This document shows positions 1-6,023 of a stretch of 9,770 bases of DNA, piece after piece. Position 1 is the first letter of the stretch. Each line of letters starts with the position of its first letter. The DNA is from an uncultured Bacilli bacterium (lineage in GTDB: Bacteria > Bacillota_I > Bacilli_A > RF39 > UBA660), in NCBI GenBank assembly GCA_947628685.1, contig CANRAT010000051.1, forward strand, positions 1 through 9,770, read 5' to 3'. A program made the translations under genes and the position numbers. The notes beneath the pieces were generated by a model that did no database searches, was not told where the DNA came from, and saw nothing but the letters and a program-made list of their open reading frames with translations.

Positions 1-60
1 ATAATTTTAGCTATTAGTTTATTCTTAACTGCCATTATATTTCTACTTGGTCTAGTTTAA
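1..60 (+). CDS. C-terminal fragment of a membrane protein (partial)
   Basis: The first 19 codons of the window are open in frame 1 and end in TAA at 58-60. They encode an almost entirely hydrophobic tail (IILAISLFLTAIIFLLGLV), which looks like a C-terminal transmembrane helix ending right at the stop. The rest of the gene lies outside the window, so its family cannot be named. The next hairpin terminator on this strand is about 120 bp downstream (181-214). The call rests only on the open frame and its hydrophobic composition. AT-rich DNA can produce such stretches by chance, so confidence is moderate. Confidence 0.45.
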   Translation: MILAISLFLTAIIFLLGLV

Positions 61-109
61 AACAAATATTGATATTACATTTTTAGATTTTATTCCTAAT
101 AATATTTAT

Positions 110-173
110 AAAAAGTTGCAGATTACTACGTCACTTGCACCAGATTGATAGGAAATTCGGAAAAATTCGAGTA
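110..173. repeat. Left copy of an imperfect direct repeat flanking the DUF2513-like gene
   Basis: This stretch shares identical blocks with 802-866 in the same order and at nearly the same spacing: AAAAAGTTG (110-118 and 802-810), GATAG (147-151 and 837-841) and TTCGAGTA (166-173 and 859-866). The DNA between the blocks is only weakly similar. A 9-mer, ACACTTGCA, also occurs once near each copy (235-243 and 873-881). It could be an old duplication around an insertion, or two related regulatory regions. Low sequence complexity makes chance similarity possible. Confidence 0.35.
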
Positions 174-180
174 AAAATAG

Positions 181-214
181 AAAACTACTCTCAAATTAAA
201 TTGAAAGTAGTTTT
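181..214. terminator. Hairpin terminator, probably bidirectional
   Basis: AAAACTACTCTCAA (181-194) pairs with TTGAAAGTAGTTTT (201-214) around a 6-nt loop, with one C-A mismatch. The run TTTTATTTTG follows on the plus strand. On the minus strand the stem is followed by CTATTTTTA. It lies between the partial membrane gene and the convergent DUF2513-like gene, so it could stop transcription from both sides. Confidence 0.75.
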
Positions 215-239
215 ATTTTGTCAATTTAGAAAACACACT

Positions 240-261
240 TGCATATTATTATCAATATGCA
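240..261. other. Small inverted repeat after the DUF2513-like gene
   Basis: TGCATATT (240-247) and AATATGCA (254-261) can form an 8-bp stem with a 6-nt loop. It lies just beyond the stop codon of the minus-strand gene. No clear U-run follows on that strand, so it is not called a terminator. A 3'-end processing or stabilising hairpin is possible. Confidence 0.35.
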
Positions 262-270
262 TATATAATT

Positions 271-693
271 TTACCATCTATTATTTTGAATTAATAAATC
301 TTTTGGTAAATCGAATAATTCATTATGTTGAACATTAATAATTTTATTTGCAATATCAAAAATGCTATAAATAGATAATTCTTCAAAATTATTAACTTTT
401 TCTTTAATTAAATTCCAAATTTTATCATTTCTTATTAAGTCTAGAGTTTTATATCCCTTTTCAGTTAAGCATTTAACTTTGTTGTCTCTAAATAAATCAT
501 TATCATCATAACTAGCTTTATCAAGTATGGTCAAATAATGTTCTTTATTAAACAAAGTTACTATATTTAAAACATCTTCAATAGAAAAATCTGATATTTT
601 TTCTTGTAATTTTGCAACAGTTAAAGTTTCACCATAAGGAATCTTTTCAACTTCAAATAAAATTTTTCTTGCACAATCATTGTTTATTTTCAA
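271..693 (-). CDS. DUF2513-like protein
   Basis: This 140-aa soluble protein resembles the DUF2513 family. It has an N-terminal helix of the type 'ARKILFEVEKIP', a central segment on opening or extending a helix-turn-helix-like unit (SIEDVLNIVTLFNKEHYLTIL), and the signature LTEKGYKTLDLIRNDKIWN at about residues 76-94. Family members have no established biochemical role and are often found on prophages and other mobile DNA (family knowledge). The start is TTG at 691-693, nine nt after AGGAGG (minus strand of 703-708). An extended -10 lies immediately upstream, so the leader is very short. It stands alone in an otherwise plus-strand area, flanked by repeated non-coding blocks, which hints at horizontal acquisition. 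Family assignment is by recalled pattern, not a search. Confidence 0.75.
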   Translation of the reverse strand: MKINNDCARKILFEVEKIPYGETLTVAKLQEKISDFSIEDVLNIVTLFNKEHYLTILDKASYDDNDLFRDNKVKCLTEKGYKTLDLIRNDKIWNLIKEKVNNFEELSIYSIFDIANKIINVQHNELFDLPKDLLIQNNRW

Positions 694-715
694 AATCTAT
701 CTCCTCCTAATTAAA

Positions 716-724
716 ATTATATCA
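716..724 (-). promoter_or_regulatory. Extended -10 promoter of the DUF2513-like gene
   Basis: Read on the minus strand this is TG-A-TATAAT, an extended -10 element. Transcription would begin near 709, almost at the Shine-Dalgarno sequence (702-708), giving a leader of only about 16 nt. No convincing -35 box is visible, as is usual for extended -10 promoters. Confidence 0.55.
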
Positions 725-801
725 TAAGTTTAATTTTTTTAATATAAATTTTATAATTATGATTATAGTTAATTTAAATTAGTATTAACTATTTTTTATT
801 T

Positions 802-866
802 AAAAAGTTGTCATACTTCTTCCTTTTATGGCAATAGATAGAAAACTTGAACTATAATTTCGAGTA
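802..866. repeat. Right copy of the imperfect direct repeat
   Basis: Partner of the stretch at 110-173. It shares AAAAAGTTG, GATAG and TTCGAGTA in the same order, with block spacings of 35 and 22 nt here against 37 and 19 nt in the left copy. Together the copies bracket the DUF2513-like gene at a distance of about 690 bp. Confidence 0.35.
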
Positions 867-909
867 TGTGTAACACTTGCAAAAAAGTTGCCTTTATGTT
901 ATTATGTAT

Positions 910-938
910 TTGTACACGATACTTGCATAAAATATAAA
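910..938 (+). promoter_or_regulatory. Promoter of a putative small RNA or attenuated leader
   Basis: TTGTAC (910-915) and TATAAA (933-938) are separated by exactly 17 bp, a good vegetative-sigma arrangement. The predicted start is near 945. The only downstream feature before a strong terminator is about 40 nt of RNA, so this promoter seems to drive a very short transcript. Confidence 0.5.
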
Positions 939-944
939 AGGATG

Positions 945-1020
945 CATTTGACTCTAAGTCAGATGTTATCTCTTATGGATTTCATCTGAAATCAACAATT
1001 GTTGAAATCAGATGTTTTTA
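945..1020 (+). ncRNA. Putative small RNA or attenuated leader
   Basis: A promoter at 910-938 would give a transcript of about 75 nt ending at the hairpin terminator at 983-1020. The element TCAGATG at 959-965 can pair with CATCTGA at 983-989. The same CATCTGA forms the base of the terminator with TCAGATG at 1008-1014. This three-part arrangement allows mutually exclusive hairpins, the hallmark of attenuators. A 15-codon frame from ATG 942 ends at the TGA (987-989) inside the terminator arm, but its ribosome site is poor and it begins slightly before the predicted transcript start. No known riboswitch class was recognised. The GH25 gene downstream has its own promoter, so an independent small RNA is equally possible. 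Confidence 0.4.
983..1020 (+). terminator. Strong hairpin terminator of the putative small RNA
   Basis: CATCTGAAATCAACAA (983-998) and TTGTTGAAATCAGATG (999-1014) are inverted copies with two mismatched positions, and TTTTTA follows. The central part is a perfect palindrome. No protein-coding gene ends just before it on this strand. Confidence 0.75.
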
Positions 1021-1040
1021 TTATCTAAATAGTAAGGGAT

Positions 1041-1069
1041 TTCTACATAGAATAAAAAAGAAGTATAAT
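1041..1069 (+). promoter_or_regulatory. Promoter of the GH25 lipoprotein gene
   Basis: TATAAT (1064-1069) lies 17 bp downstream of a weak -35 match, TTCTAC (1041-1046). The start would be near 1076, giving a 5' leader of about 50 nt before the AAGGAGG ribosome site (1115-1121) and ATG at 1126. Confidence 0.55.
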
Positions 1070-1125
1070 AAATAAAATAATTTAAAAAGCATACTTACAA
1101 TTGTAAAAAAATTTAAGGAGGAATC

Positions 1126-2304
1126 ATGAAAAAAGTAATAATTTTTATATTTAGTTTAATCTTATTAAGTGGGTGCAAAAAAGAAGTAATACTAGAAGAT
1201 AATACAAACGATTTTTTAAATATCAATACTAATGAAATAGAAGTATATGAAGATATTTACTTAAACGATATTATAAATATACTTAATCAAGATATTAAAT
1301 TAACTAGTGATAATTATAAAATTGATACTACAAAATTAGGGGTGCAAAATTTAAAAGTTTATTATGAATATAAAAATAAAAAATATGTTTATAACCATCA
1401 AATAGAGGTAAAAGATACAACTCCACCAATAGTATTTAGTGGTACAAACAAAACTGTTAAAATTAACTCTTCAATAGATATGTGCAATTTAATAACTTAT
1501 GGAGATAATTATTCAGGTGATATAAAGTGCAATATCGAAGGAACATATGATTTATCTAAGGAAGGTACATATAAATTATTATATACACTAACCGATTCTA
1601 GCAATAATTTTAAAACTGTTAATGTAACTTTAAATGTCAAGAAAAATATTGACCCTGTAAAGCCTCAAACTACAAGAACAAAGTTTTCAGATATTTATTC
1701 AAAACATAAAAGTGAAAATACTGAAATAGGAATAGATGTATCTAAGTGGCAAGGTAATATAGATTTTAATAAAGTTAAAAAAGCAGGTGCTTCTTTTGTA
1801 ATGATAAGAATAGGTTCAAAAAGAGAAGTGAACGGTAAAATAACTATAGATGAATACTTTTTAAATAATATTAAAAATGCTAAAGAAGCAGGATTAAATG
1901 TTGGAGTTTACTTATATAGTGTAGCAACTACTAAAGAAGAGGCAATAGATGAAGCAGATTGGGTTATAGAAACACTAAATGGTGAAAAATTAGAATTACC
2001 TGTTGTATTTGACTGGGAAGACTTTGAAGATTGGAATTCTTTTAAACTTAGTTTTTATGATGTAAATACTATCGCAAATGCATTTATCGATAGAATAAAT
2101 TCTAAAGGTTATATAGGTATGCTTTATAGTAGTAAATTTTATTTAGAAACTATTTGGACAAATAAAGAAAATCATCCTGTTTGGCTTGCTCATTATACTT
2201 TAAAAACCGATTATAAGGGAAATTATAATATTTGGCAATTATCTAATACAGGACAAATAGATGGTATTAATGGAAATGTTGATATAGATATTATGTATAA
2301 ATAA
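1126..2304 (+). CDS. GH25 muramidase-like lipoprotein with two Ig-like domains
   Basis: This 392-aa protein is predicted to be exported, lipid-anchored and to cut peptidoglycan glycan strands (beta-1,4 MurNAc-GlcNAc bonds). It has an N-terminal signal peptide with lipobox LLSGC (lipidated C17), then two beta-rich Ig-like segments at about 35-97 and 98-172, each preceded or followed by the typical 'VKDTTPP' linker. A spacer leads to a GH25 domain from about 201 to the C-terminus. That domain begins IGIDVSKWQGNIDF (D204) and carries the DWE motif D296-W297-E298, matching the GH25 catalytic Asp-x-Glu, plus the C-terminal VDIDIMY strand. C120 and C135 in the second Ig-like segment could form a disulfide. 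The start is ATG with AAGGAGG 4 nt upstream. The gene appears monocistronic: the next gene has its own consensus promoter 2 nt after this stop. GH25 enzymes occur in phages and in bacterial autolysis. Lipid anchoring favours a host wall-remodelling role. Confidence 0.9.
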   Translation: MKKVIIFIFSLILLSGCKKEVILEDNTNDFLNINTNEIEVYEDIYLNDIINILNQDIKLTSDNYKIDTTKLGVQNLKVYYEYKNKKYVYNHQIEVKDTTPPIVFSGTNKTVKINSSIDMCNLITYGDNYSGDIKCNIEGTYDLSKEGTYKLLYTLTDSSNNFKTVNVTLNVKKNIDPVKPQTTRTKFSDIYSKHKSENTEIGIDVSKWQGNIDFNKVKKAGASFVMIRIGSKREVNGKITIDEYFLNNIKNAKEAGLNVGVYLYSVATTKEEAIDEADWVIETLNGEKLELPVVFDWEDFEDWNSFKLSFYDVNTIANAFIDRINSKGYIGMLYSSKFYLETIWTNKENHPVWLAHYTLKTDYKGNYNIWQLSNTGQIDGINGNVDIDIMYK

Positions 2305-2306
2305 TT

Positions 2307-2335
2307 TTGACTTTGTTATAAAAATATATTATAAT
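2307..2335 (+). promoter_or_regulatory. Consensus-like promoter of the Cys-rich CFITT gene
   Basis: TTGACT (2307-2312), a 17-bp spacer and TATAAT (2330-2335) form one of the best vegetative promoters in the window. It begins 2 nt after the GH25 stop codon, and no terminator hairpin separates the two genes. GGAG at 2346-2349 serves the ATG at 2358. Confidence 0.75.
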
Positions 2336-2357
2336 ATCAATCTACGGAGATGAATTT

Positions 2358-2969
2358 ATGGCTAAATATTGTTCAGAATGTACTTATCTTGACTTAAGTA
2401 CTGGGGATATTTATGGAAAATTTTTTTGTGATAAAAGACTTGAAAGACACACGGCTCTTGATTTAGAGTGCTACAATTTTTGTACTGCATATTCTAGAAG
2501 TTCTAGTGAAATAAAGAGTGCAGAAGAATATTCTAAAAATCATTCAAGTGGTAGTAGTTGTTTTATTACAACTATGATATGCAATATATTAAAGGTAAAT
2601 GATGATAATTATTACTTAAACTCACTTAGAAAATTTAGAAATAATGTACTGCAAAAAGATGAAAAATACAAAAGTATTTTAGTAGAATATGACATTATAG
2701 GCCCTATTATATCAAAATACTTATCAAAAGACCCTAAAAGATATAGAATATCTGCTAATGCATTTTATAAATATATTAAACCAATAACTTTATCTATTGA
2801 ACAAAATAATTATGATGTTGCTATAAATAGTTATATGGATATGACAAATAAACTTAAAAATTTTTATAATATTGATGTAAATATTGATATGGAAACTATA
2901 AATAAAGCCGATATTACTTTATCAGGACATGGAATATATAAACAAAAAAGGATTGCTAAAATTTACTAG
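2358..2969 (+). CDS. Cys-rich protein with CFITT motif, function unknown
   Basis: This 203-aa soluble protein has no signal peptide or membrane segment. The N-terminus has a zinc-finger-like cysteine set (C5, C8, C24, C38, C42). A Ser-rich linker (about 48-67) follows, then SSCFITTMICNILKVNDDNYYLNSLRKFRNN (68 onward). This resembles the 'CFI/CFL-TTA' motif followed by an LxxLRxFRD-type helix seen in many uncharacterised bacterial proteins and in the CFI-box sorting-signal family. The remainder (about 105-180) is helical and ends with ADITLSGHGIYK. I do not know a demonstrated function. Metal binding by the N-terminal cysteines is inferred from their spacing. The gene has its own promoter, and the left arm of its terminator lies inside its last codons. 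Confidence 0.8.
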   Translation: MAKYCSECTYLDLSTGDIYGKFFCDKRLERHTALDLECYNFCTAYSRSSSEIKSAEEYSKNHSSGSSCFITTMICNILKVNDDNYYLNSLRKFRNNVLQKDEKYKSILVEYDIIGPIISKYLSKDPKRYRISANAFYKYIKPITLSIEQNNYDVAINSYMDMTNKLKNFYNIDVNIDMETINKADITLSGHGIYKQKRIAKIY

Positions 2970-2979
2970 CAATCCTTTT
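2946..2979. terminator. Bidirectional terminator shared with uppP
   Basis: AAAAGGATTGCTA (2946-2958) pairs perfectly with TAGCAATCCTTTT (2967-2979) around an 8-nt loop. The TAG stop of the Cys-rich gene (2967-2969) begins the right arm. TTTTGATTTTTT follows on the plus strand and TTTTTTGTTT on the minus strand, so it can end both convergent genes. Confidence 0.9.
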
Positions 2980-2994
2980 GATTTTTTAATTATA

Positions 2995-3795
2995 TTACTT
3001 TAAAAATAATAAAATAAGCATTCCAACTATAAAACAATATATAGAAAAATATATTAACTTTCCGTTATTTACAATACGTCTAAACCATTTAGTGACAAGT
3101 AAAGTGACTATTAATGACACCAAAATCGCACTAACATAATATAATATTAAACTTGAGTCTATACTTATATTTGTAATTTCAAGTGCCATCGCTGCTATAC
3201 TCATTGGTATGTAAAGCATAAATGAATATTTAAAAGCAGTATCTCTTTTAAGTCCTTGACTCATCCCACCAACTATCGTAGAGCCACTTCTACTTATTCC
3301 AGGAAATAAACCTAATATTTGAAAACATCCAACAGTTATAGCCTCTTTAACTCCTATCTTTTCATCACTTTTTTCACCCTTAAAATTCCTAATTATAAAT
3401 AGTAATATAGCAGTTACTATTAAAGATATACCGACTATTTTTATATTGTCTTCTATTTTATCAAATATATCAAAATAACTAACTAATAGGCCTGCTACAC
3501 CTGCTGGAATACATCCAAGCACTATCATCCAAGCATATTTATAATCACTTTTAGACGTTTTATCTTTTTTAGTTAAATATCTAAAGAAATTCTTAATAAT
3601 TTTAACAATATCATTCCAAAATAATATAATAATAGCAATCAATGAACCAAAATTAGTTAAAATTGCAATCGTATCAAAATCTACATTAATATCCATAAGG
3701 TTTTTAAATATCATCAAATGTCCACTAGATGATACAGGTATTGTTTCAGTCATTCCTTGTATAAATCCTAAAAATATATATTTTAATAATTCCAT
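2995..3795 (-). CDS. uppP: Undecaprenyl-diphosphatase UppP/BacA
   Basis: This 266-aa multipass membrane enzyme dephosphorylates undecaprenyl diphosphate to the monophosphate, recycling the lipid carrier for peptidoglycan and other wall polymers. Its loss or excess typically alters bacitracin sensitivity (family knowledge). The first conserved region is QGMTETIPVSSSGHL at residues 13-27, giving the (E/Q)xxxE pair Q13/E17 and H26. The second is PGISRSGST at 165-173, with the essential Arg at 169. Hydrophobic segments span the chain as expected, and the length matches the family (about 265-275 aa). The ATG is preceded by TAGGTGAG (3799-3806 on the plus strand). The gene is monocistronic, convergent with the Cys-rich gene and divergent from the small membrane protein operon. 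Confidence 0.96.
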   Translation of the reverse strand: MELLKYIFLGFIQGMTETIPVSSSGHLMIFKNLMDINVDFDTIAILTNFGSLIAIIILFWNDIVKIIKNFFRYLTKKDKTSKSDYKYAWMIVLGCIPAGVAGLLVSYFDIFDKIEDNIKIVGISLIVTAILLFIIRNFKGEKSDEKIGVKEAITVGCFQILGLFPGISRSGSTIVGGMSQGLKRDTAFKYSFMLYIPMSIAAMALEITNISIDSSLILYYVSAILVSLIVTLLVTKWFRRIVNNGKLIYFSIYCFIVGMLILLFLK

Positions 3796-3810
3796 AAACT
3801 CACCTACTAA

Positions 3811-3859
3811 ATTATATAATAAATTTTTAAAATAATAAATAAAAAATTAACAATATAAT
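3811..3859. promoter_or_regulatory. Divergent promoter region of uppP and the methyltransferase operon
   Basis: The 84-bp gap between the divergent genes is almost pure A+T. It holds TATAAT-like -10 boxes in both directions: the minus strand of 3811-3816 for uppP, and 3815-3820 and 3854-3859 on the plus strand. The 3854 box would place the start near 3866, just before AGGTGGG (3870-3876). No clear -35 boxes are seen, so the exact promoters are uncertain. Confidence 0.4.
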
Positions 3860-3879
3860 AAAATTTATTAGGTGGGATT

Positions 3880-4098
3880 ATGTTTTATAGAGTATTTCTA
3901 TTCCTTTTAGGATTTGGACTCACTACTGTAGGATTTGTTTATATAATTTGTTATTTAAATTTACTTAGTATAGGGTATAATTTTTTTCAATATGTCAATT
4001 TTATTATTAGAAGGTTTGAATGCTTATTAGCGCTAATCGGTATAATACTTATGATTTTATCTGTTATAGTAGGAGGAAAAAATGAACTATATTTATGA
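3880..4098 (+). CDS. Small two-helix membrane protein
   Basis: This 72-aa protein has two predicted transmembrane helices (about residues 5-30 and 47-66). A short loop containing IIRRFE would lie on the cytoplasmic side. The start is ATG with AGGTGGG 3 nt upstream. That spacing is short but matches the downstream part of the anti-SD pairing, also used by the methyltransferase gene in this operon. Its 3' end overlaps the next gene by 17 nt, and the next ribosome site (GGAGG) lies inside it, so the two are probably translationally coupled. It ends in TGA, the evidence here that TGA is a stop. Function unknown. The length and tight operon context argue that it is real. Confidence 0.75.
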   Translation: MFYRVFLFLLGFGLTTVGFVYIICYLNLLSIGYNFFQYVNFIIRRFECLLALIGIILMILSVIVGGKNELYL

Positions 4099-4702
4099 TA
4101 TATACTTAAATTTAAATGAAGTGCTATTTGACTTTTTTGATTGGAACAAAAATGATAAATTAAGTCATATAAAAAAAATACCTATTTTTAAAATTAATGA
4201 AGATTTTTTTAAAAAAATAATAAATAATAAGATAAAAATAGATGATGATTTAATGAATGCTATATATAATAGAACTGAAGTTTGGAATTCAAGTGAAACT
4301 CTTAGTTACTGTGCATTATTTACAGATAATAATAATGTCATTGCAGTTGAATTTAATAATGGTGGAATTAGTATTAAAAAATCGTGTTTATTTGTAGATG
4401 AAGAATTAGAAGTATTAGAAATTGTAGATAGATTAAATGAAAAAGATATAAATATTAGCATTATAAAAAAGGATAATGTATTGTTTAAAACAAGAGCGCA
4501 AATTAAAGAGGAAAAATTTATAAGACATGAATTAGATAATATAGAAGATAATAAATTAAGTTATATTTACTTTGAATGTTTTGGTAAGCATGAAAAAAGT
4601 AAAAAAAGAATTTTAGATAAGTTAAATAATATATCTAAAAATAGTAAAGTATATAAAAATTTATATGATATACTAAAATTAACCTCACAAGCAAAAAAAT
4701 AG
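4082..4702 (+). CDS. DUF3603/UPF0736-like protein
   Basis: This 206-aa cytoplasmic protein matches my memory of the DUF3603 (UPF0736) family of Bacilli. Shared features are the opening MNYIYDIYLNLNEVLFDFFDW, the charged IKKIPIFKI strand (about 31-39), CALFTDNNNVIAVEFNNGGISIKKS at about 77-101 (family form: viDtdGkgIiAvdt...iPirkS), and the EELEVLEIVDRL helix. The family's function is unknown. At 206 aa it is somewhat shorter than the roughly 250-aa Bacillus members as I recall them. The ATG lies 4 nt after GTAGGAGG within the upstream gene, and the methyltransferase start follows 23 nt after its TAG, so the three genes form one operon. Confidence in the family is fair; confidence that this is a real gene is high. 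Confidence 0.75.
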   Translation: MNYIYDIYLNLNEVLFDFFDWNKNDKLSHIKKIPIFKINEDFFKKIINNKIKIDDDLMNAIYNRTEVWNSSETLSYCALFTDNNNVIAVEFNNGGISIKKSCLFVDEELEVLEIVDRLNEKDINISIIKKDNVLFKTRAQIKEEKFIRHELDNIEDNKLSYIYFECFGKHEKSKKRILDKLNNISKNSKVYKNLYDILKLTSQAKK

Positions 4703-4715
4703 TGTATAATTATAT

Positions 4716-4721
4716 AGGTGG
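4716..4721 (+). promoter_or_regulatory. Ribosome site choosing ATG 4726
   Basis: AGGTGG sits 4 nt before ATG 4726. The longer in-frame GTG at 4702 overlaps the previous stop and has no ribosome site, and the extra residues do not belong to the TRAM domain. The methyltransferase is therefore annotated from 4726. Confidence 0.7.
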
Positions 4722-4725
4722 TTGT

Positions 4726-5919
4726 ATGTACAAAATAGAATCTTTAGATCACTATGCAAGAGGGATATGTAAAATTGATGGAAAAATTACATTTATTGAA
4801 AATACTCTTAAGGGTGAAGAGGTAGATATTAAAATTATTAAAGAAAAGAAAAATTTTAATCTTGGAAAGGTTTTAAATTATATAAAAAAATCGAATGATA
4901 GAATATCTCCTAAATGTCCTTATTATGATGTTTGTGGTGGTTGCAATATAATGCACACAAATTATATAAATGAACTTGCTTTTAAAGAAGAAAAAATTAA
5001 AAATATAGTTAGCAAATATTTAAGTAACGGTGTTAAAATAAACGAAATAGTAAAGTGTGATAATAGATTCTTTTACAGAAATAAAGTGAGTTTTCAAGTA
5101 AAAGAAAATCTTGGATTTTATAAAACTAATTCTTATGAACTCGTAAATATAGATAAATGTGTAATTGCAAATGAAATAATTAATGACTCTATTAAGTATT
5201 TAAAAAAATTAGATTTGAAATATGTAAATAAAATAATATGTAAAGTTGGACTTGGTGAACTTATGGTCATAATTGATGCAGATAGAGTTATTGATATTGA
5301 CATATTAAAAAAGTGTGCAAGTTCAATATATTTAAAAATTAATGATGAATATATTTTGTTATATGGCAAAAAATATATATATGAAGATTTAGATGGATAT
5401 AAATTTGCTATATCTCCTGATTCATTTTTTCAAACTAATATAAATACTTGTCTTAAACTTTATAGAAAAATTAAAGATTATATAAAAGATAATAAGAATA
5501 TATTAGATTTATATTGTGGAACAGGATCTATTGGTATTTTTATCTCAGGTAATAATTCGGTCAAAGGAGTAGAAATAAATAAAAGTTCTATACTTGATGC
5601 AATATATAATAAAAAGTTAAACAAAATTAAAAATATTGATTTTATATGTGGTGACAGTGGCAAAAATATGTTAAAATTTAAGGATAATTTCGATGTTATT
5701 ATAGTTGACCCACCAAGAAATGGGCTAAACAATGAAACTTTAAACAATATATTAAAGTTAAATCCTAAAGAGATTATATATGTTTCTTGTGAACCTATGA
5801 CTATGGTACGTGACTTAAACGTTTTAAGTGAAAATTATAAGGTTTGCGAAATAACGCCTTTTGATATGTTTCCAAATACTTACCACATAGAGTGCTTAAC
5901 ATATTTAGTAAAAATGTAA
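4726..5919 (+). CDS. rlmD: 23S rRNA (uracil-C5)-methyltransferase, RlmD/RlmCD family
   Basis: This 397-aa SAM-dependent enzyme puts a methyl group on C5 of uracil in 23S rRNA (U1939 in the RlmD type; Gram-positive RlmCD enzymes modify U747 and U1939). Domains in order: an N-terminal TRAM RNA-binding domain (1-55); an iron-sulfur ligand set CPYYDVCGGC (C64, C70, C73) plus C145, consistent with a [4Fe-4S] cluster; a central domain; and a Rossmann methyltransferase with DSFFQTN (232-238), ILDLYCGTGSIG (259-270) and IIVDPPRNGL (325-334). The nucleophile is C355 in SCEP, where most relatives have SCNP, and the general base is E389 in HIEC. Length is normal and no frameshift is seen. It is the last gene of a three-gene operon, followed by a clear terminator. 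The exact uracil target cannot be decided from sequence alone. Confidence 0.92.
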   Translation: MYKIESLDHYARGICKIDGKITFIENTLKGEEVDIKIIKEKKNFNLGKVLNYIKKSNDRISPKCPYYDVCGGCNIMHTNYINELAFKEEKIKNIVSKYLSNGVKINEIVKCDNRFFYRNKVSFQVKENLGFYKTNSYELVNIDKCVIANEIINDSIKYLKKLDLKYVNKIICKVGLGELMVIIDADRVIDIDILKKCASSIYLKINDEYILLYGKKYIYEDLDGYKFAISPDSFFQTNINTCLKLYRKIKDYIKDNKNILDLYCGTGSIGIFISGNNSVKGVEINKSSILDAIYNKKLNKIKNIDFICGDSGKNMLKFKDNFDVIIVDPPRNGLNNETLNNILKLNPKEIIYVSCEPMTMVRDLNVLSENYKVCEITPFDMFPNTYHIECLTYLVKM

Positions 5920-5936
5920 AAATTTGTATAATTTTT

Positions 5937-5963
5937 GAAAAACTACTAAAATGTAGTTTTTTC
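5937..5963 (+). terminator. Terminator of the methyltransferase operon
   Basis: GAAAAACTAC (5937-5946) pairs with GTAGTTTTTTC (5953-5963) around a 6-nt loop. The T-run is part of the right arm, 18 nt after the TAA of the methyltransferase gene. Confidence 0.85.
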
Positions 5964-5985
5964 TATGTTTTTTTTAAATAATATG

Positions 5986-5994
5986 TGTTAAAAT
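5986..5994 (+). promoter_or_regulatory. Extended -10 promoter of the 6024-7319 operon
   Basis: TG-T-TAAAAT is an extended -10 element with no good -35 box (TGTTTT at 5966-5971 is weak). The start would be near 6001, about 10 nt before AAGGAGG (6011-6017) of the next gene. Confidence 0.55.
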
Positions 5995-6023
5995 AGATTT
6001 GATAGAATATAAGGAGGAAGACT

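Noticed and set aside
135..338. Plus-strand open frame of 67 codons
   Set aside because: It runs through the terminator hairpin and antisense into the end of the DUF2513-like gene, has no ribosome site, and looks like translated non-coding DNA.
945..1125. T-box or known riboswitch upstream of the GH25 gene
   Set aside because: No T-box GGTGG/antiterminator sequence and no signature of a riboswitch class I know was found. Only generic hairpin alternatives are visible.
4702..4725. GTG start for the methyltransferase gene overlapping the previous stop
   Set aside because: ATG 4726 has AGGTGG upstream and starts the TRAM domain properly; the GTG has no ribosome site.
5133..5369. Minus-strand open frame inside the methyltransferase gene
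   Set aside because: Shadow of a well-supported gene. Its Ser/Ile/Phe-rich composition is typical of antisense AT-rich coding DNA.
5478..5747. Second minus-strand open frame inside the methyltransferase gene
   Set aside because: It covers the antisense of the SAM-binding motifs and has no start signal.
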